Both the position numbers and the translations under genes were made by a program. Below are positions 22,720-35,737 of a stretch of 64,000 nt of DNA, piece by piece. Under the pieces are notes generated by a model. It saw only the letters and a list, made by a program, of their open reading frames with translations. It was not told the DNA's origin and did not search any database. Origin of the DNA: Hygrophila difformis (lineage: Eukaryota; Streptophyta; Magnoliopsida; Lamiales; Acanthaceae); assembly GCA_030278955.1 (NCBI GenBank), contig JAOANR010000004.1, forward strand, positions 1,240,001 through 1,304,000, given 5' to 3'. How positions within the stretch are numbered: position 1 is the first letter of the stretch; every line of letters begins with the position of its first letter.

Positions 22720-23316
22720 TTCATCATCTGTTCATCAGTAGAAGATGAATGTTAGAGCTAGATTTCAATGTCTTATGGTTAATGAAATTGAAGATGATGA
22801 CCATATGTATCATCTTCATCCTCATTATCATCCTTGGGAAGACTTATTAGGGAGTTGCACATTATTATATTCATATAAGGATTTGCTGCAGGAATGTTGG
22901 CTTTATTTGCTGAACGTTGATTGATGTTTCAGTTTATATTTATATTTATGTTATTGATTGGTATGTATATGAAGTTGATTGAATTGAACTAATTCACCTT
23001 CACAAGACTGATATATATCGAAGTATGAATTATGAATACTGTAGCCAATTAAGTGCATGTAATCTTGGTCACTTGTACAATATAAAATTATTTAAACAAT
23101 CATAACATGTTTTAAAAATGAATCCAACATTTTAAAACAATCTAGCTATCACTCGAATTCAATAATACAGTAGTAAAATTTATTTAGCGGCTTCAAAAGA
23201 CACTAGCTTATTGAGCTAGGATAATTTGGTGTGGTGCAGCTGGCAAGACCCAGATGGGTTAAAAGTTAAAACGAACGCGCATCGAAACAATGACTTGCTT
23301 CAGAAATGTATATATC
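22720..23316. other. AMT1 3' flank
   Basis: AT-rich sequence with the probable AMT1 3' UTR in its first 250 bases. No other gene or clear repeat is seen. Confidence 0.5.
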
Positions 23317-23365
23317 ATAGTTTTCAAGATCCCGATCCACATCTTAGTATCTTACAATTTTACAA

Positions 23366-23580
23366 CACTACAAGAAAAAGGGCTGTTACCGACCGATTTT
23401 ACCGACCGACATGTTGCGGGTCGGATTTACCGACCGCAACACCGACCGCAATATGCGGTCGGTAAAATAGAGTCGTTATGGGCCCGGGCGTTAATTCGCA
23501 ACCAATACGCCGACCTCAAATATGCGGTCGGTGATTACCGACCGCGTTACCGAGCACTTTTGCGGTCGGTAACCTAGGGC
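23366..23580. repeat. CACTA left terminal and subterminal repeats
   Basis: Repeated short motifs ACCGACCG and GCGGTCGGTA in both orientations follow the CACTA terminus. In En/Spm elements such motifs bind the TnpA-type protein. Confidence 0.85.
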
Positions 23581-25043
23581 AGTATATTTCGCCCAAATCA
23601 CGATTACAACCTCATTTCACTCCCTTCCTTCCCCAATTTCACCCCAAACCTGCCCCCACACACATCCGACCGCCGCCCGCCGACCACCCCACCTCCGACG
23701 ACCCCTCCTCCGACCGTCCATCCTCTGACCACCCCTCCTCTGACGTGCGCCATTCGAGTGTGAAACGAGCACACAACTAAACTCCTCCGATTGAAACCAC
23801 TGCCACCACCGTCGCCGCCCACCCTCCGCCTCCGCCACGACCGTCGCCGGCCCAGCCTCCGCCTCCGCTCCAGCCGTCTCTGCTGCTGCCGAACTCGCCC
23901 CCGGCCGCCCCTGCTCCAACGCCCCCTGCCACCACATCCTGCCACCACCGGCCGCCACTCCACCACCGCGAGCCACTGCCACCACCATTCGAGCCATCTC
24001 CATTCGAGCCGCGGTGCCTTTGTTGACAGCCATCCATTCGAGACGAGGTAATTTTCTTTGGACATTATATTTCTCGTTCGATTGGAAATTTACACATTCG
24101 ATTGTTTTGTATAATGTGTTCATAATTAATTTCAAATTGTATTAGATAGTTCCTTCTAGGACTGTTATGCATACGATTACACATTCGATAATTTTGCTCT
24201 AATTGATTGTTATGGCTTTGATAACCTATATATGACGAAAAAGAAATTATTTTGCATAAAGTGGGCTGTCATTATCTGTTTTGGCTTTTACGGCATTTAT
24301 ATTTGGAGGATTGACTGTTTGGTTGCGTAATTGGAATCATCTCGTTGAGTAGATGAATTTTCATATATAATGTGCTCAATTTGGATATCGTATGAGAAAG
24401 TTAGGTGATTTTAATGTAAAAATGTCGTTTTTGTTCGATTTGGGTGTTTGTATATCCTATGTTGTCGTTATATGTTGATACTGGATTGAAAAAATTAGAT
24501 GTAGCAACTTTTGTGGTGTGTTTTGGATATAGTTTAATTTGTTCGAACACTGGCATGATTTGAAATATCTGTTAGAATTTTTCGTCGTTGGGTTTTGAAT
24601 TTGGAAGAATTTAAACGAATAATTAGTTTTAACCATTAGAAATTTGGGATTTGATTTAATTGGTGCACATGGATTGAAAATAGGATTACTGGCTCACTAG
24701 TAGATGTGAGATATGATTTCTATAAAAATTTATGATTTATATGTTTAAAAATATAAGTATAAGTTGAACACTAAAATATGATTTCTTTGTCATATTAAAA
24801 ACCTTAATAGGTAGGAGTTTAAATGAATTTTAAAAGATTCGAACGATGATTACTCAATTGGCATAACCAAAACAAAATACTTTTTCTGCCTAAGTGTAAT
24901 CTGTTGAACACATATCCATTTTTTTCATAAATCATCAGTAAGGGAACAAACCAATAAGTGTCTAATAACTACACGTACACAAACTAAACACAAAGAACTA
25001 ATGAAAATGATTTCCCTTCAGTGGCCTACTGCCATATTTGTAG
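23581..25043. other. CACTA 5' untranslated/intron region
   Basis: The first part (23640-24050) is C-rich with CCACC and CGCC repeats, then AT-rich sequence follows to the transposase start. Frames in the C-rich part are compositional. A leader exon with donor AGACGAG|GTAATT at 24046-24050, spliced close to 25043 (TTTGTAG), is possible. Confidence 0.45.
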
Positions 25044-27313
25044 GTGATGGACCGTAGTTGGATGTACCGCTCCCGTCGGGAAGTTGGAGTACTTACATCC
25101 GAATTTAAAGCTGGAGTTGAATCGTTCATACGTATGTCTCATAGAAACTCAAATGTCGATAGGTCCCAAGGAAACCTTAGGTGTCCGTGTAGACAGTGTA
25201 GGAATAAATGTTACCTACCCGATGCTGACATCAAGTATCATCTACACTGCAATGGATTTATCCACAACTACGAAAGGTGGACGTGTCACGGAGAGCCACA
25301 CCAATTTACACGGTACTACGATACCGATGCGGGCAGCTCTTCAGTGTCTGCACAGGAAAATGATTACATACAAATGGTTTGCGATGGAATGGGACTCGGT
25401 ATTCCCGATACAACACCACCAGATCAGGGTGAAGAACCTAGGACACCGGAAGAACCTAACCCCAAAGAGAGCTTGTTCTACCGTATGTTGGCGGCGGCAG
25501 ACAAGGATCTGTGGCCTGGGTGCAAGAAAATGACCTTGCTGTCAACAATTGCTAGGTTATTAAACACTAAAGCCGAGCACAACCTTTCGGAGAGGTGCTT
25601 CGATACATTATGCCATCTCATCATAGATACACTACCCGAGGGCAATGCAATGGTTAAGAACTTTTACGAGGCGAAAAAACTACTTGAGGGATTAGGGCTA
25701 CCTGTTGAGAAGATTGATTGTTGTGTTAAGGGCTGCATGCTATTTTGGCATGAAGATGCATCATTAGACAAGTGCAAGTTCTGTGACGAGCTTCGGTATA
25801 GGGAAACAAACTCTAATTCAAGGATTGGACGGAAATACATGTTCTATTTCCCACTTAAGAATCGATTAAGAAGGTTGTATGCATCGGAGGCGACAGCGGA
25901 GCATATGTCATGGCATGTTGGGCATGAGCATGAGAGGACTGGGGAGATGTGTCATCCATGCGACTCTATGTCATGGAAGCATTTTGATACAATTCACCCA
26001 GAATTTGCAGCAGAGGGACGTAACGTGGGATTGGGATTATGTACGGATGGTTTCCAACCATTTGGTCAGTCGGGTGCCCAATACTCGTGTTGGCCAGTAA
26101 TTTTAACCCCTTACAATCTCCCACCCGGTATGTGTATGAAAGATGAATACATGTTTCTGACATGCATTATTCCCGGGAGATCAAGTCCGAAACAGGGGAT
26201 TGATGTCTACCTATAGCCCTTAATAGCAGAGCTATTGTAGTTGTGGGATGTTGGTGTCACAGCATACGATAAGTACGCCAAGCAAAACTTTCAGTTGAGG
26301 GCTGCTTTGATGTGGACAATTGGAGATTTTCCAGCCTATAGTATGTTGTCTGGTTGGAGCACGTATGGGAAAACAGCCTGCCCAGTTTATATGGAAGAAA
26401 CAGAATCGATAAGGCTTAAAGAGAGTGGCAAACAATCGTGGTTTGATGCTCACAGGAGGTTCCTGCCTTCGGATCATCCTTTTAGAGTTGATAAATCTAG
26501 ATTCACGAAGGATAGAGAGGAACATGGATTGCCACTAATGTATAAAAATGGTGAAGAATTGTTGGAAGACATAGATAGGTGTGGTCTCCGTCGTGTGACT
26601 GAATTAGGAGGAGATGTGGAGAATGCAGCAATCAGTAAGACATGTGGATGGAAGAAGAGGAGTATATTTTGGGATCTCCAATATTGGAAAACAAATTTGG
26701 TACGTCACAATCTGGATGTCATGCACATCGAGAAGAATGTGTTTGAAAACATTTTCAACACGGTCATGGACGTTCAAGGGAATTCAAAGGATAATGCGAA
26801 GGCACGTGAGGACATCGTGACCTTATGTAATAGGCCAGAACTGCATCGGGACAGACATAATGGTAAATATCCGAAGGCGGTGTATACGATGGAGAAGGAT
26901 AGGCGGGATGTATTCTTGAAATGGGTAGCAGGGTTAAAATTTCCCGATGGATGTATATCCAACCTGGGCAGATGCATAGACATGAATAAGCATAGAATGT
27001 TTGGCATGAAAAGTCATGACTGTCATATCTTCTTAGAGCATCTCCTACCCATTGGATGGAGGGAGCTGCTTCCAAAGAGCATGTGGGAACCAATAACAGA
27101 GCTGAGCAATGTGTTTAGGGCCTTGACTGCGAAAACAATTAAAGTTGAGGAATTAGACAAATTGGCCAATGACATTCCAGTTGTTCTATGTAAGTTGGAA
27201 ACTATCTTCCCACCTGCCTTCTTCGACTGTATGGAACATCTTCCCGTCCATTTGCCACACGAAGCAAGGCTTGCCGGACCCGTTCAGTTCAGATGGATGT
27301 ACCCGTATGAAAG

Positions 27314-27410
27314 GTTAATTTTAAATAATGTTAATTCCTTACATTTCATTTCCCGTCGTTTTTGTCTCTTTACCTTATTCAAAATTGTGTTTTTTGATTA
27401 TATATCTTAG
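27314..27410 (+). other. Intron in the CACTA transposase gene
   Basis: GTTAAT donor and TATCTTAG acceptor. Removal restores the family motif at the junction (YER to YLNRLK). Confidence 0.8.
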
Positions 27411-27725
27411 ATACCTGAATCGATTGAAAAGAACCGTGCGCAACAAGGCACATGTTGAAGGTAGCATATGTGATGCATACATGGTACGTGAGGCCTCGAT
27501 CTTCTGCTCTCATTACTTTGAGAAGCATGTTTTCACCCGCGGGAGGAATGTGCCAAGGAATGATGATGGCGGCATAATTCCATACGACGAAAACCTTCCT
27601 AATGTTTTCAAATTCCCTGGCCGTGCCCAAGGGAAATCTAAGAAGAGGCGTCTGACCCCAGAAGAGTTGAACGCCATTCACGTTTACCTCCTTATGAATT
27701 GTAAAGAGATCGAACCGTATCTCGA

Positions 27726-27802
27726 GTAAGTCCTTCTAATAATCTATCTTGTATTGCTCTCAAATATGTCTCAAAATAATCAATAGCTTGTGTTAATAAC
27801 AG
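27726..27802 (+). other. Second intron in the CACTA transposase gene
   Basis: GTAAGT donor and AATAACAG acceptor, 77 bp. Splicing joins YLE to EFTEKLLEER in frame. Confidence 0.8.
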
Positions 27803-28174
27803 GGAGTTCACAGAGAAACTGCTAGAAGAGCGTCCAGAATTAAGTGGCCCGGAGATTTGGCGAGCGCAGTCAACAGAGTTTCATAGGTGGTTGAAGGCAC
27901 ATGTGATGGACAATTCACCGGATGATCAATGCATTTCTGACATAGCTCAGGGCCCACTTCCCATTGGTACATCGTATCCTATGTATTTTATAAATGGAAT
28001 GAAATTTCACATAGAATCTCATGGTAGGCAAAGATCAACATACAATTGTGGTGTTTGTATCGAGTCACTATCTCACGGAGACTACTATGGCATAATCGAG
28101 GAGATTATAGTCATAGAGTACCCTGCATTGCCTATCAAACAAACCGCCTTCTTCAAATGTCGATGGTTTGACCC

Positions 28175-28697
28175 ATAATTGTTAAGATCCCGATCCTGAT
28201 CTTAGGATCTTACGATTTTACGATCACAGCTCTCTAAAACGATCCCGATCCTTGTAGGATCTTAAAATTAGTAAGATCCCGATCATAATAGTAGAATGTT
28301 ACGATCTTATGGTCATACTCCCTCAAACGCTTCTACGATCTTACGATCTTACCCTCTTAAACGCAGAAAATTTTTGTAGTAGTTTATGATTTGGGATCAA
28401 AGTAACTTATTTCTTTTAATTTTAAACTTAAGAGCTTGTATTATGTGTAAAAAAATATATTATGTATGTATGTGGAAATATTTTATGTTTGATTGTGAAA
28501 TTTTTGTATGGTATTGTATTAATTAACATGCAAGATTCATAAACACACAAAATAATACTTTTAATTGTTAGTATGTATAATTGAGTTTATCCATTATTGC
28601 AATTTCATAAGATCTTAGAATCCCGATTCGATCCTACGATCCCGATCTTGCAAAGAGAAAAACGATCTCATATAGAATCCCGATCTTAACAACCTTG
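28175..28697. mobile_element. Mutator-like MITE copy B inside the transposase gene
   Basis: 523 bp flanked by an exact 9-bp duplication GTTTGACCC (28166-28174 and 28698-28706). The ends are partly inverted (TTGTTAAGATC near both termini). It carries the GATCCCGATC words of copy A and aligns along its length with it. No coding capacity. The 9-bp duplication suggests the Mutator superfamily. Confidence 0.82.
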
Positions 28698-29239
28698 GTT
28701 TGACCCTCGTGAAGGCATTGGGACGCGCACTCATTCCAACTACAAGCTTGTTGAAATAAACTGCTCAAAGTCTTTGAACATATATGAACCATTCATATTT
28801 GCTAATCAAGTCGAACAAGTGTGCTACGTTGCGTTCCCGACCATCAGACCAGTTGCCAGTCGGAATGAGTGGTTGGCCGTGTGTAAGGTCAAACCTAGAG
28901 GTGTAATAACCATTACGCAAGGGGGAGAAGCAAATGCATTCCAAGTCGATGTTCCCGAACAGCTTAGCATCGAAACTACAAATATCACTACTAGGCGAGA
29001 GCCACTAACCGACGACGTGGTTCAATATGTTGACCTCCCTCAGGATGAGAACAATGAGTCAGAATCATCGATAGACACTGATTCCTCGTCGGATGAGACT
29101 GATCCGGATGATCCTTCACAGGAGACTTCGGATGATGATTACCAAGTTTGAAATGTGATAAACTTAATTATAATAAATTGTTTGTTGTTGTATTTCCTTA
29201 TATTTGCAATTGTGTTCTAATTATAAATGAACTTTGTAG

Positions 29240-31075
29240 ATGACTGAACGAGGGGGTGGTTCCTCGTCGAGCACTCCAGACGGATCAGGGTCCAGGCGTC
29301 GGTTGATTAGTAGGTCACAGCTGCTGTCTGCTATCCGGGCAGCCCAGGAGGATTTCCAGCACTCACAAGCAGGTATTTCGATATAAATATAGATTAGGTA
29401 CCTCATGTGCATTTAAATATTAATTTATATTAATGATATCTTCACGTTCTGATTTATTGAATTACAGTTGAGACTTCTAGCTCACAGCCGCAGGCGGGAG
29501 GTGCACCCGAGGGACTTGATGCCGTTCCAGAGACACCACCTACGCGCACTCCAGGTATAATATATATTATTTGATGTGATGTTCGCCTTGTGTAATAACA
29601 AAAAACTTATAATTGCTGTTTAGGATCGGTCGGATCTACATAGGGGGCTCCTGCCGCGCCACAGGGTCGGCCTGATAGGCTTTTGGTCGAGCCGGGGGAC
29701 GATAGATTGTAAGTAGCTTATGTTTTAAAGTCACTTTGCATTCCAATTATATATATAATACGTACTTAAAATTATTATGTATTTTAATTTTGTGGTTTTG
29801 GTTTATGTCTTCAAGCATTGAGTTCACTAATGCATTGGTGAGGAAGATCACCGACATTTACCCCATGCGATATGATATGAATGGTATCAGCTGGGGAAAG
29901 GTCTCCCAGGAGACCAAAGAGTTCTATTGGGGGGAGTTTCAGGTAATCCGTAGTTTAAAATATAATCATGTAATTATTTGCATTTGTACATATCTTGATC
30001 AAACTTAAAATGCAGAAAGCAGCGCACTGGGCACCTGAGCTCACTGGAGCAGCCAGGAAGGAGTGGGAGAGGAAAAACATTGCAGGTACTTTCAAAGAGT
30101 TAAATAAAATTTTTTGCTTGTTGTTCAACTATCGATTAATTTTACTTAATATGTTATCAAGTACAAGGATTATACTCTCGATATCAGAAGCAAGAAGAGG
30201 CCATATCCGCCAGACCAGCTAGTGGCCAAGAACTGGAGGCGGATTTGGGAGTCATCTGCGTTCAAGGAGAATCCAAGAGAGGGAAGCTGAACAGACGCCA
30301 GGGACAGGAGGATGCACCGGCACTCCCCACACACACAGCAGGTTCGAAGACTTTTCGAGCCACAAAAAACAAACTGGTAAGATGTACATATTTAATTAAA
30401 TTACTTCAATAAGTGAAATGTTACTCACACGTGGTACGACTTATAATCTTCGAAACAATGCAGTCCCAGGACCAGAACAGGCCTGTTCATTTGCATGAGC
30501 TCCACGAGCACACCCACACGAGAAGGCATGAGAAGGACCAGTGGGTACGAGAGAGGTCACGGAAGTTGAATGAAAGTATCGTAAAAAAAATATCAAATTT
30601 AGTTATGTATAAATTTAGAATTTGGTAAGTATAAATTTGTCTCTACCATAAATTTTCACTTTAAATACAGGATGAGTTCGCCGCAGTGGCCGAATCCCTG
30701 AGCCAGAACCCCGCGATTGGGCCTGATTTCGATCCCGATCCTGTTTTCTATGACCTCGCCGGTGGGCACGATAGGCGCAATGCCGTATACGGCATGGGAT
30801 CGGTGGCCCGATCACTTAGGCCCGGGGGCGATCCTATTTCCACTCCTCCACCATCCACTTCGGAGTACGTCACACAGCAGCAGTTGCAGGAGCAGATGCA
30901 GCAGCAGTTCGCTCAATTCCAGCAGACTCTTCAGCAGATGTCTCAGAGGCAGGAGAGCATGGCTGAGCAGATGCAGAGGTTGCTCGGATCTAGGGGTCCT
31001 CGGTCCCCTGACGATGGGGACGGTGATGATGATTTTGGAGGCGGCCGGGGAGGAGATGACCTTGGTGTTCATTGA
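29240..31075 (+). pseudogene. TnpA-type CACTA protein (Transposase_24), multi-exon
   Basis: Recognisable exons: 29240-29372 (MTERGGGSSS), 29468-29554, 29624-29708, 29816-29942 (YPMRYDMNGISWGKV), 30016-30085 (HWAPELTGAARKEWERKN), about 30160-30376, 30464-30576 (HEHTHTRRHEKDQWV) and 30671-31075. The last encodes a Gln-rich coiled coil and an acidic Gly-rich end. This resembles plant Transposase_24 proteins that bind subterminal repeats. An in-frame TAG lies at 29641 in the third exon, and the phase at the 30085/30160 junction could not be resolved, so the gene is probably broken. Confidence 0.7.
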
Positions 31076-31434
31076 CTGTGCTTGGCCATCTTGGGTTAGT
31101 AACATTTGGACTTGTATTTTTTATGCATAACTTGTTTGAACTAAATGTGGATTTATGAGTTTGGACTTGTAAGTTGTGAGTTATGACTTTGGACACAAAA
31201 GTTTGGATTTGTGATTTGATATAAACATTTGGAGTATGTTTGCACTTTGGGATTGTTTAACTTGTGGAATTGTGAGTGTGTACGAATCATGTAATTGTAC
31301 GATGATGTTATTATTGGAGGATTTTGGAATTGTCATTGTATTAGTTCGGATGGACATTGGATTTGCTTGTTCTTTTGGTATTGCAGCAGGGATGGCTGTG
31401 AAAACAGCCATTTCTGGTGCAATATTCTGTTGGG

Positions 31435-31763
31435 TACCGACCGCTGCGCCGACCGCATGTCGGTCGGTAATTTCCCGACCGCACGCGGTCGGTAATGGCC
31501 GGGTCCAGAAGGTCCCAAACCGTTGGGTATCGACCGCTGGTCCGGTCGCTGACGCGGTCGGTGATTTTGCCGACCGCTCTCCGGTCGGTACTCGGTCGGC
31601 AATTTTACCGACCGGAGATTATCAGGTCGGTATCCGATCTCGGACCAAGAGGTTACCGACCGACACCTCCGGTCGGCGGTGCGGTCGGTAACCTCTGGGA
31701 CGACCCGCGTCCCTTGTTTACTGACCGCATGTGCGGTCGGTAATCAGCATTTTTCTTGTAGTG
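31435..31763. repeat. CACTA right terminal and subterminal repeats
   Basis: Dense CCGACCGC, GCGGTCGGTAA and CGGTCGG motifs in both orientations run up to the inverted CACTA terminus TTTTTCTTGTAGTG. Confidence 0.85.
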
Positions 31764-32267
31764 CAATCATACATATTTAAAACGATCCCGATCTTTGTAG
31801 GATATTAAAGTTAGTAAGATCTATATAGGATCCCGATCCTAATCATAGAATATTACGATCTTATGATCATACTCTCTTAGACGATTCTACGATCTTACGA
31901 TCATACAGTTTTAAACGTATAAGATCTTTGTATGATTTTATAATTTGATATTACAATAACCTTTTTGTTATAATTTTCAAACTTTAGAAATTGTATTCTT
32001 TATATATGATGTGTAAAAAAATGCAATATGCATTATTGTGCAAATTTTTTATGTTTAATTATAATGTTAATAATAATGTCTTAATTAAGCTGCAAAATTC
32101 ATAAATACACGAATTAATATTTTTACTTGTTAGTATACATAATTGATTTCATCCGTTATTGTAATTTTATAAGGTTTTAGGATCCCCATTAGATTATACG
32201 ATTCCGATCTTACAAAAACAAAACGATCTCATATAGGATACCGATGTTGACAACCTTGGTATATACT

Positions 32268-32570
32268 ATTACTACTACACTATGTATATTAAAAAATAAT
32301 TACTATATGTGAATAATTTTCATGTTTTGAATTCATTATTTAATATAGTAGTGGTATAAAATAAGATGATGCTATATACTAGTAGTAGAGTATTAACAAA
32401 TCTTATACTACTAAGGTCGAGCCGGTTCCTAGGATATCAGCCTCCTCTTCCTAGGATATTTTTCCCTATCAGTAGTCGCTGTCCCGATATCGACCCATTG
32501 GCGGCCCCTTGAAAGTAAAGTTAACACCTAAAGCCTGCTGCTGCTAGTAGTTAGTAGAAAAAGTATAATT
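32268..32570. other. Spacer upstream of CPI1
   Basis: AT-rich spacer followed by a more GC-rich stretch that probably holds the CPI1 promoter. No gene is seen and no TATA box could be fixed. Confidence 0.35.
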
Positions 32571-33599
32571 TCTTTGATTCTCACCCACTCTCCTCCTCAT
32601 CGATCTCCCCTCCCCCTCCATTTCCGCCGCCACTCCCACAGTTGATGCCCCGGGCACCTCCCCATCACACAGATTCACCGGGCCGCTCGCTCGCTCGCTC
32701 GCACGCTGCTTTGTTTCTGTTGTCGCCTACTCATTCTCGTGGTGTCGTTGCCTCGCCAGCTCGCCTCCGCCTTGTGCCGGCATCGTGATTACTTTGTAGG
32801 TGCGCTTCTGTATGCTTATGCATTTTTCCTTTTAATGGATAGATCGATATAGATCTGCTCAAGCAGTGGGAAGGCAGAGATGGAGCAGCGGCGAGGAGGT
32901 GGTAGAAGTGGGTGTGGATGTGTTTGAATTGTGCCTACATATTTACATATTACTCCTTATTTATATGTGTAATTCTGCTTATATCTGGCTGTGTGTATCA
33001 GTGGCTGTGTAATTGAATTTTGGGGTGTTGACTGGGTGGGGGATAGATGGTGCCGCCGCGGGAGAGGCGGCTGCGGGGCGGCAGTGATTGGTATAGTTAT
33101 GTGAATGTAGGTTTTGTGAAATTTAAACAACTGTTAATAGATTTTTAACAATTATCTGTAGATACCAATTTGCCCCTAATTTTGTTTATAGTCATTGGAT
33201 TTCAAATGTTATGAATTAATCGATGGGATTCGTTTTAGCTAATCTGAAATTTTTGGCTTCCGCAGCCAATCTTTACTGTATGGTCCCGGATGCGAAATCT
33301 CGGTCAAAAGATTCGGATATACATTAACTATTCACATGCAAAATGGCTCCTTTTGTTTTCTTATTTAATCTTTACTTTTCCTGACAATCCCACACAAAAA
33401 CTCAAATAAAATACTGACACCATATGTTGTTTTGTGCCTTTTTTAAATGGTCAAGTGGAAGAGGAATCTCCAGAATTTGCCGAGCAGAGGCACGTTCAAG
33501 CGTCGCATTTGCTGATAAATTAGTCCTTCCCAGTGGACTCTTGGTCTGATCTCCATTCTCCTCCGGGCTTCCCTTAATTCCCTTGTTTTCGGTTGGCAG
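32571..33599 (+). other. CPI1: Probable CPI1 5' UTR exon and leader intron
   Basis: The C/T-rich tract at 32575-32799, with a (CTCG)n run near 32690, looks like a 5' UTR exon. A donor AG|GTGCGC at 32799/32800 and an acceptor TTGGCAG at 33599, four bases before the start codon, would define a leader intron of about 800 bp. RNA evidence is absent. Confidence 0.45.
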
Positions 33600-33603
33600 A
33601 AAA

Positions 33604-35696
33604 ATGGGAGGTGAGAAATTTTTAATCGTAAAGAAGGGTATGTCTAGATATATGGGTTCCTTTTTCCCTTTTTGTTTTAAATTTCCATTGTGGAATGAAT
33701 CTGCAGCAGGTAATGAAGTGGGTTCTGATTCAAGTTCAAATCTTTGGTTGGCCAAGGACCCTAGCAAAAGATGGGGGGAAATATTCTTTCTTCTCTACAC
33801 ACCGTTTTGGCTCACCCTCTGCCTTGGCATTGTTGTTCCCTACAAACTTTACGAGGTATGTGGCTGATTTCAATTTCAGTCTCTTGTTTGCAATTTTTGG
33901 GTACACAATGTAGAATTAACTGTTGTATCAGAGGAAGGATTGAATTGATGTGCTGTAGATCAATTTTTGTTTTCCCTATTTACTCATAACTAACTAATAA
34001 TTCAGTTTATGCGAAGTTGGGGGATGTATTGCTAACTGCTCTGTGGTTTATTATATGTGTATTTTATGATGACGTTGTTTACTAAAGTTCATCATTGCCC
34101 TGGCTCAATTTTCGAGCTGTAAAAGTTGGGGTTTTTATGATTACATGATGGTTCATGGATGTCTTTCCGTGGGACTCTTATCCAGTATTCATCACTGTGT
34201 CACAACAGTCGAGAGTGGATGCAGTATTATTTATGATATTTAGTGATTTTTTTTTTAACTACATGTTTTCCTGGCTATTGTTTTGTGCATCAAATTGGAA
34301 TTGAAGAATTATAGTTTTTGTGTCCTGCTCCTGCTGTGTTGATTTTTCGCTTTGCTCTTATGAATTGTTTCGTCTTCTTTGTTTTTATGAATGGATAAAA
34401 CTTTGATTTTTGTAGCAAACCATGTCTGCTTGAAGTTTGAAGTTAGAAACTTTATTAACTCTTCTAAATTTCTACCAGACATTCACGGAGTGGGAATACC
34501 TATTGCTAGGACTTATTTCGGCGCTTCCTGCTTTCCTTATACCTATGATTTTTGTTGGGAAGGTAAAATATGGATTTCTTTTTCTTTCAACATTGGGAAC
34601 CAATATGTATAACACCGTTCTCTCCCAACTTCATTTCAGGCGGATAGCACATTGCATTGGCAGGACCGTTATTGGGTAAAAGTAAGCTGTGATCCTTCTC
34701 ATCTGCCTATTATGATTTGATCATTTGAATACATTTTCTTATTTCTGCGAGGACAGGCTTGGCGTGCAAGCTGAATATACTTTTAGTGCAAGCCAAAACT
34801 TTTGCTTTAGTTATCATTTGTCAGAGCTCTGTTTGATCAACTGCTTTATTACCTAATATGAAAATGTCACCTTTATAGGCTTTTTGATTAATGCAACTTC
34901 TTTCCAAAATTCTTGACATAGAAATTGTTATGATGGTTCCTATTTCTGATAGTGCTTCTCTGTTTAGTTACCGCTTTGCCAATCCACAATAACTGTTGAT
35001 ATTCTGTTTCAGCCTTTTTTTTTTTTTTTGTTGCTTACATTGCTGTGCCTGTAACTAGATAATTGTCTTTCTGCCAGGCTAATCTGTGGATCATACTTTT
35101 CAGTTACGTTGGGAATTACTTTTGGACACATTATTTCTTTACCGTTTTGGGAGCATCATACACATTCCCGTCATGGAAGATGAATAATGTGAGGCAAACA
35201 ACTTGTCTTAGGTTTCCACGTAATAGCTGTTTCAGTTTTTTATTTTTATTTTTATTTATTTTGTCATTCATAATTGACCACAATATAAACTCTTGCAGGT
35301 ACCACACACAACTTTCCTTCTCACTCATGTGTGCTTCTTGTTCTACCATGTTTCATCAAATATGACACTGCGCAGGCTGGGTCATTCTGTAGCTCACTTG
35401 CCAGAAGCAACACAGTGGCTTTTCAAAGCTGCCTGGATTCTAGCTCTTTCATATTTTGTAGCATATCTGGAGACTTTAGCCATTTCTAACGTAAGCAATA
35501 CTAATGTTCCATGGACATGCACTTCTTATTCTACGGCTCCATTTTTTGTCCTCACCTATTTCTCAGTGTGCTAACCTCTCCGTTCATATGCAGTTTCCTT
35601 ATTATGAATTTGTGGACCGATCTTCGATGTACACAGTTGGCTCCTTGTTTTACGCCATTTATTTCTTCGTTAGCTTCCCGATGTTTTTGAGGTCGG

Positions 35697-35737
<41 letters not shown>

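Larger units (their letters stand above)
25047..29151 (+). pseudogene. TNP2/TnpD-type CACTA transposase, interrupted
   Basis: Exons 25047-27313, 27411-27725 and from 27803 on join with intact phase. The N-terminal transposase-associated domain (CPCRQCRNKCYL ... HLHCNGF) is followed by the Transposase_21 core (DGFQPFGQSG, YSCWPVILTPYNLPP, MLSGWSTYGKTACP, NLDVMHIEKNVFENI), then WMYPYER|YLNRLK across intron 1, and the C-terminal domains (FKCRWFDP). Breaks: in-frame TAG at 26214 and 26238, and a 523-bp MITE inserted in the codon after WFD at 28175. Past the MITE the frame continues REGIGTRTH to an acidic tail ending DDDYQV. Confidence 0.88.
23363..31766 (+). mobile_element. CACTA (En/Spm) DNA transposon
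   Basis: The element itself is 23366-31763, flanked by CAA on both sides (3-bp duplication). The ends are CACTACAAGAAAAAG and, inverted, CACTACAAGAAAAATG. Many ACCGACCGC / GCGGTCGGTAA subterminal motifs lie within the first 215 and last 325 bases. Inside are a TNP2/TnpD-type transposase gene and a TnpA-type (Transposase_24) gene. Both have in-frame stops and the first is interrupted by a MITE, so the copy is not autonomous but should be movable in trans. Confidence 0.92.
23317..32258. mobile_element. Mutator-like MITE copy A, split by CACTA
   Basis: The left 49 bp (23317-23365) and right 492 bp (31767-32258) together make a 541-bp element rich in GATCCCGATC and ACGATCTTACGATC words. It starts ATAGTTTTCAAGATCCCG and ends CAACCTTG. 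Flanks GTATATATC (23308-23316) and GTATATACT (32259-32267) look like a diverged 9-bp target duplication. It is the same family as the copy at 28175-28697. Confidence 0.75.

Noticed and set aside
23604..24135. Overlapping frames of 80-170 codons on both strands
   Set aside because: They arise from CCACC/CGCC repeats in the CACTA subterminal/leader region; low-complexity composition and no domain.
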